Source: CAYRNR01 sp964425605 (GTDB lineage: Bacteria; Myxococcota_A; UBA796; UBA9615; CAYRNR01). From it: a stretch of 64,000 bases of DNA. Shown piece by piece: positions 50,682 through 59,992 of this stretch. How positions within the stretch are numbered: the stretch's first letter is position 1; every line of letters begins with the position of its first letter. The translations under genes and the position numbers were made by a program. A model generated the notes under the pieces. It was given only the letters and a program-made list of their open reading frames with translations, did no database searches and was not told the DNA's origin. The DNA is taken from positions 1-64,000 of the forward strand of contig CAYRNR010000015.1 of assembly GCA_964425605.1 (NCBI GenBank), in the 5' to 3' direction.

Positions 50682-51574
50682 CGCAACCTCCCGGGCACGA
50701 GGGCGTCCAGGGCCGGGATGTCGAAGATGCCGCGGCGCCGGTCGAGGCCGATCTGCACCTGCTCGCGGACGGCGTCCTCCACCTGCTGGATCATGGGCCG
50801 CAGCTCGGCGTCCGGGGCGTCCGGGTCCCCCTCGAGCTGGAGGGGTTCGCCGAACTGGAGGCTGAACTTGGTGGGCATGGGCAGCATGGACAGGGGCCCC
50901 AGCAGGGGCAGGAGCGCGGGCACCGGCATGTACGGCATGCCCAGCGGCTTGGCCAGCCACTTGAGGTCGGCCACCGAGATGATGGACTCCTCACCGCCCA
51001 CCACCCCCACGGGGATGATCGGCGAGCCGGTCTGCAGCGCCAGCCTCAGGAAGCCGCTGGGGAACTGCTGCAGCTCGTAGCGGTGCCAGATGGTCTTGCC
51101 GCTGCCGCGGATGCCCTCGGGGAACACCAGGATGGCCTCGTCGTGTTCGAGGAGGACCCGGCAGTCGTCGCGGTTGCCCACCACCTGGCCGCACCGGAAG
51201 AAGAAGGTCGATACCCACGGCAGGGAAGGCATCCACCTCTCGACCATCGCTCGAAGGAGCCTCGGCGGGTTGCCGTGCAGCAGGGCCGCGGTGCAGATCA
51301 TCATCCCGTCGAGGGGTAGCTGCCCCGAGTGGTTGGCCACCAGGATGGCCCGCTTCTCCGGCAGGAATCCCGTGCCGTGGGCCTCGCAGCGGAAGTAGTT
51401 CTCGTAGATCCACTTGGCGACGGCCACGGCGTACACGGCGGTGTCCGGGGAGAAGCCCCAGTCGTCGTAGCCGTACTCGTTGAGCTCGTTGGGCAGCCTG
51501 GAGATGAGCTCCTTGAGCTCTTCGCTGGCGATCTGGCTGTCCAGCCGGTGGCAGATCTCCTTGACGCTGCCCAT
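50678..51574 (-). CDS. Phospholipid/glycerol acyltransferase (PlsC-superfamily)
   Basis: 298 aa. Motif I reads NHSGQLPLDG, in which the catalytic His is separated from Asp by six residues, as in hemolysin/DAGAT-type relatives rather than the HX4D of PlsC. The later FPEGIRGSGK is the second acyl-acceptor motif. No clear membrane span. A preceding helical N-terminus (about 1-60) is unlike E. coli PlsC. Coupled to the SDR gene by a 4-nt overlap. Confidence 0.85.
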   Translation of the reverse strand: MGSVKEICHRLDSQIASEELKELISRLPNELNEYGYDDWGFSPDTAVYAVAVAKWIYENYFRCEAHGTGFLPEKRAILVANHSGQLPLDGMMICTAALLHGNPPRLLRAMVERWMPSLPWVSTFFFRCGQVVGNRDDCRVLLEHDEAILVFPEGIRGSGKTIWHRYELQQFPSGFLRLALQTGSPIIPVGVVGGEESIISVADLKWLAKPLGMPYMPVPALLPLLGPLSMLPMPTKFSLQFGEPLQLEGDPDAPDAELRPMIQQVEDAVREQVQIGLDRRRGIFDIPALDALVPGRLR

Positions 51575-51680
51575 GGCTGCATCCCCTCGGTGTGGAGCGG
51601 GTCGGATCGATGCTGAAAACTAGCAACGGCGCGGCAGGGGTGTCAATGGAATGGGTGGCGCGGTGGACAATCCTTGGCAG

Positions 51681-51705
51681 ATGCAATATTTGTAGGATGC
51701 AAATA
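51681..51705. promoter_or_regulatory. Candidate MarR operator
   Basis: ATGCAA(T/A)AT occurs as direct repeats at 51681-51689 and 51697-51705, and ATTTG-N7-CAAAT forms a dyad at 51688-51704. It ends 12 nt before the MarR ATG, a usual place for autoregulation. Confidence 0.45.
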
Positions 51706-51716
51706 ATGGTGATGGC

Positions 51717-52172
51717 ATGAAACTGGACCTCTTCGCCGACGAATTGAAGGAACAGCTCCGGCTGCTCTCCACCGTGATCGAGCGCCGGCAGCGCCGCGAC
51801 AGCGTCACGCTGGGGCTGACCCCGACCCAGGTTCGCGCCCTGTCCGAGTTGCTGGACGACGAGGCGACGCCCACGGGAGTGCTGGCCGAGAAGATGGGGC
51901 TGGCGCCCTCGACGGTCACGCGGATCTGCGACGTCCTGGTGCGCAAGGGCCTGGTGAAGCGACAGCAGGCCCAGGGGGATCGCAGACGGGTCCACGTCTC
52001 GCTCACGGCGCCCGGCTTCCGCACGGCCCGCGAACTGGACCGCTGGGAGGCCGCCGCCATCGACCGCATCGCCACGGCCATCTCCACGCCACGACGAACG
52101 GAGCTGCTGGACAACCTGCAGCTCCTGGTCCAGGCTCTACAGGCCGACCTACCCGGGGACGTCGATTGGTGA
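51717..52172 (+). CDS. MarR-family transcriptional regulator
   Basis: 151 aa. Winged helix-turn-helix with TGVLAEKMGLAPSTVTRICDVLVRKGLV and the wing DRRRVHVSLTAPG, flanked by dimerisation helices. Overlaps the methyltransferase start by 4 nt (GTGA). Likely represses itself and that gene through the AT-rich dyad just upstream. Ligand unknown. Confidence 0.9.
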   Translation: MKLDLFADELKEQLRLLSTVIERRQRRDSVTLGLTPTQVRALSELLDDEATPTGVLAEKMGLAPSTVTRICDVLVRKGLVKRQQAQGDRRRVHVSLTAPGFRTARELDRWEAAAIDRIATAISTPRRTELLDNLQLLVQALQADLPGDVDW

Positions 52173-53071
52173 AGATCAAGCTCGATCGGTATCGCTTCTC
52201 CCCGCCCAGCGAGGGACGACGTCCCACGCGGCGCAGACCCGCGACCGCGGAAGAGCACCTCCAGATGATGGCCGACGCCTTCGACCGGGTGGCCAGGCGG
52301 GAGGTCGAGGACCTGCCCCCGGGCCTCGCGGCGCTGCTCTCCACCTCGAGCGCCAGCGACGCCACCGCCCGCGGATACGACGACGAGGAGCTCGACGGGA
52401 TCCCCGGTCCGATCCGCAGCCTCGCCCTGGGTTACCGCTCGCCCTTTCTGCCGCGGTTCGTCAAGGGAGGGATGCGCGTCCTCGACGTGGGCTGCGGCGC
52501 GGGTCTCGATCTGCACATGGCCGCGCGCCGGGTCGGCGCGGGCGGATCCCTCGCCGGAGTGGACCTCTCCGAGGAGATGATCCTCCTCGCCCGCAATTTC
52601 GCCCCAGAGGGCGTCCCCTCGGCCTACGAGGTGGCTCCCGCGGAGGAGCTGCCCCATCCGGACGGCGCGTTCGACGCCGTGATCCTCAACTGCTGCCTGA
52701 GTCTCGCCCCCGACCGCCGCGCTGCGCTGGCCGAGATCGCCCGGGTGCTCGACGATCGGGGGATCCTGCTGCTGACCGACCTGGTCACCTTGCGTGCCCT
52801 GGATCCCGACCTCCTCGAGGCGCTCTCCGGCTGGGGGAGCGCCGCAGGGGGAGCGCCGCCGCGGGTGGAGCTCCGCAGCGATCTCGAGGACGCGGGCTTC
52901 AAGCCGGTGGACATCGAGGAGCACATCTTCGATCGCGCCCGCCTGCAGACCATGGCCCGCGTCGTCGCCGGCGACATCCCGTTCGCCGTGCTGCGCAAGG
53001 CCATCGAACCGATCACCAGGCGTCTGTCCGGACGCCTGGCCGTCATCTACGTCGCTGCTCGACTCTCCTGA
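52169..53071 (+). CDS. SAM-dependent methyltransferase, ArsM-like
   Basis: 300 aa, GTG 52169 (TTG 52166 also possible). SAM motif VLDVGCGAGLDLHMAARRV, acidic DLSEEM, and the block NCCLSLAPDRRAALAEIARVL, which resembles the ArsM SNCVINLSPDK region. A Cys pair is present there, but the other ArsM Cys residues of the arsenite site are not obvious, so arsenic methylation is only a possibility. Coupled to the MarR gene. Confidence 0.78.
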   Translation: MKIKLDRYRFSPPSEGRRPTRRRPATAEEHLQMMADAFDRVARREVEDLPPGLAALLSTSSASDATARGYDDEELDGIPGPIRSLALGYRSPFLPRFVKGGMRVLDVGCGAGLDLHMAARRVGAGGSLAGVDLSEEMILLARNFAPEGVPSAYEVAPAEELPHPDGAFDAVILNCCLSLAPDRRAALAEIARVLDDRGILLLTDLVTLRALDPDLLEALSGWGSAAGGAPPRVELRSDLEDAGFKPVDIEEHIFDRARLQTMARVVAGDIPFAVLRKAIEPITRRLSGRLAVIYVAARLS

Positions 53072-53239
53072 TCTCCCCTCCTTTTTCCCCCGGGTGAGAA
53101 AGTGCCCTTCGGGATCGCCCCGGGACCGGCTACGTGTGAAGTGTGGAGACAGCACGTGATCGCGCGTGCGCGGTTAGAGCGGACGGTGGTTCGGTTTCCC
53201 TCCCTTTCCACCTTCGGTTCGAATCCGTAGGAAGAGAAC

Positions 53240-53767
53240 ATGGTGCGAGGATTTCCATTGGGCCTGCTGCTCGCGCTCCTCGCGGGCTGTCAGGAGCTCC
53301 CGTTCGAGGGGAACACCGACGTGGTGGAGCTGGACGCGTGTATCGCCGCCTGGCACCTGCCGTCGGGCGCGGTGCAGTCCACGCTGTCCGGCGAGGGGAC
53401 CTTCCGCGCCACGGACGGACGGTTCTCCATGCGCGACGGCCTCGGCATCAGCGCCACCGACGGTGACCTGTCGATCACCCTGGCCGCCAGCGCGGATCTG
53501 GCGGGCGCGGACATCGTGGCTGCGTTGGACGATCGGGACTTCCCCATCCGGGCCACCCTCGGCCCGCGGTCGGGCGACGACGGGTACGCGCTGGTCTACC
53601 GCGACGGAGACGCTTTCTTCAGCGAGGCCGCGCCCGCGGGCTGGCTCCACCTGTCGGGGATCGACGGAGACGACCTGGTCGGCTGCTTCGCCCTGGAGGT
53701 GAGGTCGCTGGACCGCGGCGAGGAGCTGACCTGGCGACGGGGCCTGTTGCACGTTCCGCCACTCTGA
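53240..53767 (+). CDS. Small lipoprotein of unknown function
   Basis: 175 aa. Signal peptide ends in LLALLAGC, a lipobox. The mature part is acidic with beta-type alternation and two Cys (DACIAAW; VGCFALEV) that could form a disulfide. No family recognised. ATG preceded by a GGAAGAG site. It stands 13 nt before murJ. Confidence 0.72.
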   Translation: MVRGFPLGLLLALLAGCQELPFEGNTDVVELDACIAAWHLPSGAVQSTLSGEGTFRATDGRFSMRDGLGISATDGDLSITLAASADLAGADIVAALDDRDFPIRATLGPRSGDDGYALVYRDGDAFFSEAAPAGWLHLSGIDGDDLVGCFALEVRSLDRGEELTWRRGLLHVPPL

Positions 53768-53780
53768 GTACCCTAGCCAC

Positions 53781-55415
53781 ATGGGGAAAGAGGCCGTCCA
53801 ACGCGTGGGACGCAACGCGGCCGTGATCGCGCTGGCCGGGCTCGCGGTCCGGGCGCTGGGGCTCGTCCGGGAGATGGCGCTGGCGTACTTCTTCGGCGCC
53901 GGCCCGGTCCGGGACGCGCTGGCCATCGCCCTGCGGGTGCCCTCGGTGCTGCGCGACCTGTTCGCCGAGGGCTCCATGGCCGCGGCCTTCGTGCCGGCCT
54001 TCACCGAGTACAGGGAGCAGCGCGGCAAGGACGCGGCCTTCGTCCTGGCCAACGTGGTGCTCGGGTTCGTGCTGGTGGTGCTGGGCCTGGTGGTCGCGTC
54101 GTTCGTGTTCCTCGGGCGCTGGTGGGTGCTGCTGTTCGCCGGGGGATTCCGCGACCACCCCGAGACCCTCGAGCTGGCCGTCCAGCTGACCGCCCTGGCC
54201 GGTCCCTACATCCTGCTGGTGTCCATGGCCACGGTGTTCATGGGCATGCTCAACGTCCAGGGGAAGTTCTTCGGACCCGCCCTGGCGCCGGCGGCGCTCA
54301 ACATCGCGGCCATCGGCGGGTGCTTCCTCGGCGGGACGCTGCACGACCTCACCGGCGTGGATCCCATCGCCGCGGTCGCTGCGTCCTACACCGTGGGCGG
54401 GCTGGCCCAGTTCGTGGCTATGTACCCGGCCCTGCGGCGCCTGGGGTACCGCTTCCGCCCCCGCCTGGCATTCCGCCACGAGGGCCTGCACCGCATCGTC
54501 AAGCTGATGGTGCCCGGCTTGCTGGGCCTGGCTGCCATCCAGCTGACCAACATCATCGACATGCAGGTCGCCTCCCGGTTCGCGCCAGGGGTGGTGTCCT
54601 ACGTGGAGTACAGCTTCCGGCTCGTGCTGCTGCCCGTGAGCATGGTGGGCATGGCCCTGGCCACCGCCACCCTGGCCAAGGCCAGCCTGGACGTGGCCAG
54701 TCGCGATCCCGAGGCGCTGCGGGCGACGGTCTCGCGCTCGGTGTCCATGCTGTTCCTGGTCGCCCTGCCCGTGGCGGGCATGCTCGTGGCCCTGGCCGAG
54801 CCCATCACCCAGACCCTGTTCGTGGCCGGCGAGTTCACCTTCGACGACGCCAGCGCCACGGCGCGGCTGCTCCAGCTGTACGCGCTTGGGGTCGCCGGGT
54901 TCTGTTACCCGAGGGTGATCATCCCGGTGTTCTTCTCCCTCGGGGACAGCCTGCGGCCCATGCTCGTGGCGCTGCTGACCATCGGGCTCAAGCTCGGGTG
55001 TGTCGTGGCCCTGCTGCCGCTGATGAGCTACCAGGGCCTGGTGCTGGCCACGTCCATCGCCGTCTCGGCGGAGGCCGCGGTGATGTGGTGGCTGCTGCGC
55101 CGGCGCATCGGCTCCATGCTCCCGGGCACGGCGTCGGGGCTGGTGCGCATCCTGGTCGCCACCGCCTTGATGGTGGCCCTGGCGTGGGGCGCCCTCGAGC
55201 TGTTGCCAGCGTCGTGGGACGAGCCGTCCAAGCCCCTGCAGCTGGTCAAGCTCGCCCTGGGCGGCGCCGTGGGCGGTGTGGTCTACATCGGCGCCTGCGT
55301 CGTGCTGCGCGTTCGCGAACTCGGCGAGCTCGCCCGAAAGGTCAAGGGGAAGCTGCGTCGGGGCGGCCATCCGCCCCCCGGACCGCCGCCCGGTCCGCCG
55401 CCACGCCGCGATTGA
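53781..55415 (+). CDS. murJ: Lipid II flippase MurJ (MviN)
   Basis: 544 aa with about 14 membrane helices. N-terminal signature ALGLVREMALAYFFGAG with DALAIALRVPSVLRDLFAEGS is characteristic, and Arg/Glu residues needed in the family's cavity (R of VLRDLF, E of AEGS) are present. Moves lipid II across the inner membrane for peptidoglycan synthesis. The C-terminal 25 residues are basic then Pro-rich, probably cytoplasmic. Confidence 0.95.
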   Translation: MGKEAVQRVGRNAAVIALAGLAVRALGLVREMALAYFFGAGPVRDALAIALRVPSVLRDLFAEGSMAAAFVPAFTEYREQRGKDAAFVLANVVLGFVLVVLGLVVASFVFLGRWWVLLFAGGFRDHPETLELAVQLTALAGPYILLVSMATVFMGMLNVQGKFFGPALAPAALNIAAIGGCFLGGTLHDLTGVDPIAAVAASYTVGGLAQFVAMYPALRRLGYRFRPRLAFRHEGLHRIVKLMVPGLLGLAAIQLTNIIDMQVASRFAPGVVSYVEYSFRLVLLPVSMVGMALATATLAKASLDVASRDPEALRATVSRSVSMLFLVALPVAGMLVALAEPITQTLFVAGEFTFDDASATARLLQLYALGVAGFCYPRVIIPVFFSLGDSLRPMLVALLTIGLKLGCVVALLPLMSYQGLVLATSIAVSAEAAVMWWLLRRRIGSMLPGTASGLVRILVATALMVALAWGALELLPASWDEPSKPLQLVKLALGGAVGGVVYIGACVVLRVRELGELARKVKGKLRRGGHPPPGPPPGPPPRRD

Positions 55416-55441
55416 CACCCGCCCGCGCCACCGAGTAGACC
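55412..55441 (+). promoter_or_regulatory. Candidate promoter for the SRPBCC gene
   Basis: TTGACA (55412-55417, perfect), an 18-nt spacer, TAGACC (55436-55441, weak). As at the tRNA promoter, the -35 hexamer contains the TGA stop of the preceding gene (55413-55415). Confidence 0.45.
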
Positions 55442-55474
55442 TTTGAGGAACCCTCCACCGGGGGAAGGAGAGCC

Positions 55475-55903
55475 ATGGCTGGCGCAACCCGTTCCATCGA
55501 GATCAACGCTCCCGCCGACGTCTTCTACGACGTCATATCCGACTACGAGAGGTACCCCGAGTTCCTCTCCGACATGGAGACGGTGCGCGTGCTGAGCCAG
55601 GACGGCGAGAACGCCCAGGTGGAGTTCACCCTCAACCTGATCAAGCGGATCAGCTACACGCTCGACCTCCGCGGCGACAGACCCCGCGGCGTGCGCTGGA
55701 CCCTGGCCCGCGCCAAGATGTTCAAGCACAACACCGGCAGCTGGGAGATCGAGGAGCTGAGCGAGCGCCGCGTCCGCGCCACGTACTCCATCGACATCGG
55801 CTTCTTCATGCTCGTCCCCAAGGGCATCTCCAACCGGCTCGTGGGCAAGAGCCTCCCGGCCACCCTCGAGTCGTTCAAACGCCGCGCCGAATCCCTGGCG
55901 TGA
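55475..55903 (+). CDS. SRPBCC-family protein (COQ10/RatA-type)
   Basis: 142 aa, with GGGGGAAGGAG before the ATG. Pattern RSIEINAPADVFYDVISDYERYPEFLSD followed by a long curved sheet and a C-terminal helix is the START/SRPBCC fold of the COQ10/RatA subgroup. Binds hydrophobic ligands or, in RatA, the ribosome; the role here is open. GTG of the next gene overlaps its stop. Confidence 0.85.
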   Translation: MAGATRSIEINAPADVFYDVISDYERYPEFLSDMETVRVLSQDGENAQVEFTLNLIKRISYTLDLRGDRPRGVRWTLARAKMFKHNTGSWEIEELSERRVRATYSIDIGFFMLVPKGISNRLVGKSLPATLESFKRRAESLA

Positions 55904-56841
55904 GCGTGCCCCGCGCGACCCTCTTCGTCCTCGTCGCCCTGATCCTGGGCTGCCCCTCACGCGAGGAGCCCGAGGCCATCGGCCCGCGCGTGGTCCCCGG
56001 CGTGACCCGGGACGCCACCCAGGGCGCGCTGGATCAGCGCCTGGCGGCCGCGGCCGAGTCCTTCGAGGCGGGTGACGCGGACGCCCTCGAGGCCACCCTC
56101 GCGGTGGGTCGCGACGCCATCAGCCTGGCTGACGAGGGGGCGGCGGCGCAGGTCGCCGGCCTGCTGACCGAGCAGGGGCACCACGACCAGGCGCAGAGCT
56201 ACATCGCCGAGGCGCGGGGGACCTTCCCGCTCCAGAAGGGGCACAAGGCGCTGTGCTTCCCCGAGGCGCGCGTCCTGGAGGCCCAGGGCAAGCCCATCGA
56301 GGCGGCGCAGGCGTTCGAGGCCGCCCTGAAGATCGCCCCCACCAACCCCTTCGAGTACAGCGGCGCCGCCGACCTGTGGATCGCCGCGGACGGCTTCGAC
56401 CGCGCCCAGGAGGTGGTGGACGCGGGCGTCGGCTTCTTTCCGGGCGATCCCATCTTGCTGCAGGCCCGCGCCGAGGTGGCCCTTCGCCGTGGCGACGCCG
56501 CGGACGCGCTGCGACAGCTCGATGCCCTGCGCGAGCAGTTCCCCGACGAGGTGGGGGTGCGCGTGCTGCGGATGGAGGCCCTGGTGGTGCTCGGCCGGTA
56601 CGAGGACGCCCGCGCGGCCGCCCTCGCGTTCGAACGTGATCTGCCGATCCTCTCCCACGGGACCGTCATCCTCGGCCTCGCCGAGGCCCGGCTGGGCCAC
56701 GACGCCGTCGCCGAGGAGGCCTGGGGACGCGCCGAGGGGGCGATCGAGGAGTGCACGGTGTGCGCCGGGGACGAGGCCGCGTTGCTGATCTGGGCCCGAG
56801 AACAGGCGGCGGCGGAGACGATCGTCCCGCAGGACCGCTAG
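55900..56841 (+). CDS. TPR lipoprotein
   Basis: 313 aa, GTG overlapping the previous TGA (GTGA). Signal peptide ends in LILGC, a lipobox at Cys18. The mature part is mostly helical with TPR-type units (EAAQAFEAALKIAPTNPFEY; DALRQLDALREQFPDE) and a Cys pair near the C-terminus (ECTVCAGDE). Probably a scaffold in the periplasm; partner unknown. Its stop lies 4 nt from the convergent gene. Confidence 0.82.
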   Translation: MSVPRATLFVLVALILGCPSREEPEAIGPRVVPGVTRDATQGALDQRLAAAAESFEAGDADALEATLAVGRDAISLADEGAAAQVAGLLTEQGHHDQAQSYIAEARGTFPLQKGHKALCFPEARVLEAQGKPIEAAQAFEAALKIAPTNPFEYSGAADLWIAADGFDRAQEVVDAGVGFFPGDPILLQARAEVALRRGDAADALRQLDALREQFPDEVGVRVLRMEALVVLGRYEDARAAALAFERDLPILSHGTVILGLAEARLGHDAVAEEAWGRAEGAIEECTVCAGDEAALLIWAREQAAAETIVPQDR

Positions 56842-56845
56842 CGGA

Positions 56846-58327
56846 CTACAGGCTGATCCCCACCTTGACGCCGGCCTCGATGTAGCCGGCCTGATCCACC
56901 CCACCCAGGGAGCCGTGGACGCGCAGGAACGCGCCGGGGAAGCGCGGACTGACGATGTCCAGCGCCGCCTGGAGGTGCGCGCCGAACACCACGCCGCGGC
57001 CGAGGTTCTTGTCGAACCGCATCTGGACGCCGAGGCCGAGGAACGGCTGGACGACGCGGGTGCGGAACCGGACGCCGAGGCCGGCGCGCAGCTGGGGTGT
57101 GACGTACCAGGCCATGCCGTCGCCGCTGGCGGCCGGGAGGCGGTGCATGAGCAGGTCGAAGCCGCCGTTGGGCGTCAGGGTCGGGCCGAGGCGGAAGTCG
57201 AAGTCGCCGCTCGGGCGCAGCACGACGTGGGTCGTCGACTCGATGTCGTCGGCGCCGGCCTCCACCTGGAGCCCGCCGCCGGCCGCGATGCGCACGTGGT
57301 CGGCGTGGGGCGCCGCAGGGACCTTGATCGTCTTGATGATGGTCAGCGACTCGAACTCGCCGGTCGCAACGTCGTACCGATAGACCGCAGGCTCGCGGTG
57401 GGCCTTGCGGTAGGTGGTGTCGACCACCACCACCTCGGTGGCGTTCCACTGGCCGGCCACCGCCGCGAGGATGGTGTGCGAGGCCGCCGCCGAGATGGGG
57501 TCGAGGGGGCCCCGCAGGACCGCCGTGGTGGCGCCGAGGCGATCCACCAGCACCGCGTTGCCGCCCGCCGGGATGCGCACCAGAGTGGACACCAGCTCGC
57601 CCGCCGCCTGCACCTGGATCAGGTGGGGGCCGGGCGCGATCTCGAGCCGGGTCAGGGGTTCGACGACCACCCCGTCCACGTGGACCACGAGGTCCGCCAC
57701 CATGGAGAAGCTCCAGGCAAAACCCGCGCGCGACCGCTGGCCCACCTCTTCCCTCGCCAGCAGGTAGGTCTGCTGGGGATCGGGCGGGTAGCCCACGTCC
57801 CAGCGCAGCTCCGGGAAGATGCCCGCGGCGCGGCCGAAGTCCTCGCGCGCCAGCTCCAGGTCGCCGTCCACGTGGTACGCGAGGCCCCGCAGCAGGTACA
57901 GCTCGGCCACGTCCTGGGCCTGGACCACCTGCTCGACGCAGGCGGCGTTGCGCTCGAAGTCGTCGATCATGTCGATGACCTTGTCGCTCTCGAGCACGTC
58001 CATGGCGCGGCGCGCGCGCTCCACCAGGTGGGGGAGATCCCCGTGCAGCGTGCCCCCCTCCGGACACCACGCGGCCGATCCGTCGCCGGTGAGCCAGAAC
58101 GGGTGGTCGGCGGGGTAGGGGATTCCGGTGACGCCCACGCGCTCGTCCGGCCGCTGCTTCGGCGGCAGGCGCTCCCGGGCGTACCCGCCCGCGATCACCC
58201 CGTCCGCGTTGGAGGAGCCGGGTCCGAACAGCAGCAGGCTCCGACCTCCATCCTCGGCGCCGGCCGTGGTCTGGACGCCGACGAGCAGCAGCCCGATGAC
58301 GAACCATCCTGCGGTTGTCTTGATCAC
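56846..58327 (-). CDS. Exported protein with TPR-like and beta-barrel-like C-terminal region
   Basis: 493 aa; GTG at 58327 with GGAGGGAG before it, overlapping the hydrolase TGA. Signal peptide ends in TTAGAEDGG. Middle part (about 100-190) has one TPR-like helical pair; a PEGA-like beta block (VVHVDGVVVEPLTRLEIAPGPHLIQV) follows. The last 120 residues alternate and end in ...VKVGISL, typical of an outer-membrane barrel or porin-like fold. Function unknown; surface or envelope role inferred. Confidence 0.72.
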   Translation of the reverse strand: MIKTTAGWFVIGLLLVGVQTTAGAEDGGRSLLLFGPGSSNADGVIAGGYARERLPPKQRPDERVGVTGIPYPADHPFWLTGDGSAAWCPEGGTLHGDLPHLVERARRAMDVLESDKVIDMIDDFERNAACVEQVVQAQDVAELYLLRGLAYHVDGDLELAREDFGRAAGIFPELRWDVGYPPDPQQTYLLAREEVGQRSRAGFAWSFSMVADLVVHVDGVVVEPLTRLEIAPGPHLIQVQAAGELVSTLVRIPAGGNAVLVDRLGATTAVLRGPLDPISAAASHTILAAVAGQWNATEVVVVDTTYRKAHREPAVYRYDVATGEFESLTIIKTIKVPAAPHADHVRIAAGGGLQVEAGADDIESTTHVVLRPSGDFDFRLGPTLTPNGGFDLLMHRLPAASGDGMAWYVTPQLRAGLGVRFRTRVVQPFLGLGVQMRFDKNLGRGVVFGAHLQAALDIVSPRFPGAFLRVHGSLGGVDQAGYIEAGVKVGISL

Positions 58328-59265
58328 GACTCCCTCCTCACGCCAAAGTGATCCGCCAGCCATCGCTCGACCCGCGGGTAGATCTCGTCGGGCCGCTCCA
58401 CGATGCCTGCGTGGGTCGCCCCCTCGAGGAACAGCAGCTCCGCCCCCTCGATGGTGTCGCGCATGTGGTACGACGCCGCGATGGGGGTGAAGGTGTCGTA
58501 CTCGCCAGCCACGATCAGCGTCGGCACCTGGATGCCGGGCAACACGTCAGTGGCGTCGTGGTCGGCGATCTGCAGGGCGAGGCGGATGAAGAACGGGAAC
58601 CCGACGTCCACCAGGTGGTGCAGGTACCGACGCAGCTCGCCGCGGTCGATGCGGCTGTTGTCGATCATCCCGGTCTTGCCGCCGAGATCCCACGCGAAGG
58701 GCAGCGCCAGCACCGGGCCCATGACCCAGCGCTCGATGGCGGGCCCGAGGGCCGAGTCGCCCAGCGCGTGCAGCGCCTCGAACATCGGCCGGCTGTACTT
58801 GAAGTCGTAGAACGAATCCAGCGGCCGCTTGTAGGTGCCGAGGATGGGCACGAGGCCGCCCACCTGATCGGGGCGCTGGCGGTACGCCTCGAGGATCACC
58901 TGGACCCCCATGCTGTGCCCGTACAGGATCGGCTTCTCCAGGCCGTTGCGGTCCACCACGGCCCACATGTCCCGGGCCAGCCGCGGGATGGACAGGTCGG
59001 CGTTGTGGGGCGGGACCTGGCTGCGGCCGTGGCCCCGGTAGTCCCACAGGGTGACGCTGAACCGGTCGCGGAAGCGGTCCACGAGGTAGTGCCAGAAGTA
59101 GGTGCTCACCCCGAGCCCGTTGCAGCAGACCATGGGCGGGCTGCCCGAGCCGTGGGTGCGGTAGAACAGCTCGTACCCGTCGTCACTGGTCACGAAGCCC
59201 CGATTGGCGGTCTCCAGGGGTTCGCGCGCCGTCTCCGTCCGGGGGTTGGGTGAGTGGCCAGGCAT
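58324..59265 (-). CDS. Alpha/beta hydrolase
   Basis: 313 aa. Triad visible: nucleophile Ser in LYGHSMGVQ, Asp in VAGEYDTFTP, and His in EGATHAGIV. Oxyanion-side block DYRGHGRS and NGLGVST. No signal peptide. Substrate not clear; esterase or haloalkane-type activity possible. Followed immediately, by GTGA overlap, by the 56846-58327 gene. Confidence 0.9.
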   Translation of the reverse strand: MPGHSPNPRTETAREPLETANRGFVTSDDGYELFYRTHGSGSPPMVCCNGLGVSTYFWHYLVDRFRDRFSVTLWDYRGHGRSQVPPHNADLSIPRLARDMWAVVDRNGLEKPILYGHSMGVQVILEAYRQRPDQVGGLVPILGTYKRPLDSFYDFKYSRPMFEALHALGDSALGPAIERWVMGPVLALPFAWDLGGKTGMIDNSRIDRGELRRYLHHLVDVGFPFFIRLALQIADHDATDVLPGIQVPTLIVAGEYDTFTPIAASYHMRDTIEGAELLFLEGATHAGIVERPDEIYPRVERWLADHFGVRRES

Positions 59266-59350
59266 GGCCCCATCATAGACAAAACCGGCCACGCTGTGCG
59301 TCGATGGGGTCTCGATTGACCGCCGCCGAGGGGGTTGGCACACTCGCCGT

Positions 59351-59992
59351 GTGAGCACCGAGCCCCATCGACGAGGGAACAGGGGAAGCCGCAAGGGTGT
59401 CCACCCGGGTGTCCACCGGGAGGCCCTGGATCTGCTGAGCGACCTGACCCACGAAGCCACCGCCGTCACCGAGGCCGCCCAGCGCCTGGTTCAGCTGGCC
59501 GCGGGCGGACGCACCTCGAGCCGCGCCGTGGCCGCGGCGCTGGAGACCGAACCCCACGAGGGCGTCTTGCGGGAGCTGGGCCGCCTCGCCGGCCAGGCCC
59601 CGGACTCGTCCCCGGAGCGCCTGTTGCGCCTCGCCCAGGGCCGCTCGCGCGAGGCTCGCCGCCGCCGCAACCCCATCGCCTGCAACGAGGGATTCGTCTG
59701 CCTCCACTGCGGCGCCGAGGTGCTGCCCGCCAGCGGCGGATTCCAGCGCAACCACTGCCCCGAGTGTCTCCACTCGAGGCACGTGGACGTGGTGCCCGGG
59801 GATCGACGGAACGACTGCGGCGGGCTGATGGAGCCGTTCGCCATGGAGCAGGCGGGCTCGGATCAGCTCTGGGTCCACCACCGCTGCCAGCTGTGCGGGG
59901 TCGTCCAGCGGGTCCGCGCCGCCGTGGGCAGGACGACCCAGCCCGACTCGCCCGGCGCCCTGCGCGCCCTGAGCTCGAGGGAACGGACCTGA
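59351..59992 (+). CDS. RNHCP-domain zinc protein
   Basis: 213 aa, GTG start. A helical N-terminal half (about 20-100) leads to the RNHCP module: FVCLHCG, RNHCPECL, HVDVVPGDRRNDCGG and CQLCGVVQRV, with Cys pairs for zinc. Family knowledge: short, conserved zinc domain of unknown activity, often near RNA-related genes. Its TGA overlaps the ATG of tilS (TGATG), so the two are co-translated. Confidence 0.85.
   Translation: MSTEPHRRGNRGSRKGVHPGVHREALDLLSDLTHEATAVTEAAQRLVQLAAGGRTSSRAVAAALETEPHEGVLRELGRLAGQAPDSSPERLLRLAQGRSREARRRRNPIACNEGFVCLHCGAEVLPASGGFQRNHCPECLHSRHVDVVPGDRRNDCGGLMEPFAMEQAGSDQLWVHHRCQLCGVVQRVRAAVGRTTQPDSPGALRALSSRERT

Noticed and set aside
53140..53235. tRNA-like sequence with GGTTCGAATCC
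   Set aside because: The T stem has a mismatch, and neither the acceptor nor the D stem can be paired.
59333..59350. Sigma-54 promoter (TTGGCAC) before the RNHCP gene
   Set aside because: The -24 GG is there, but GC is not found 10 nt downstream as needed for the -12.
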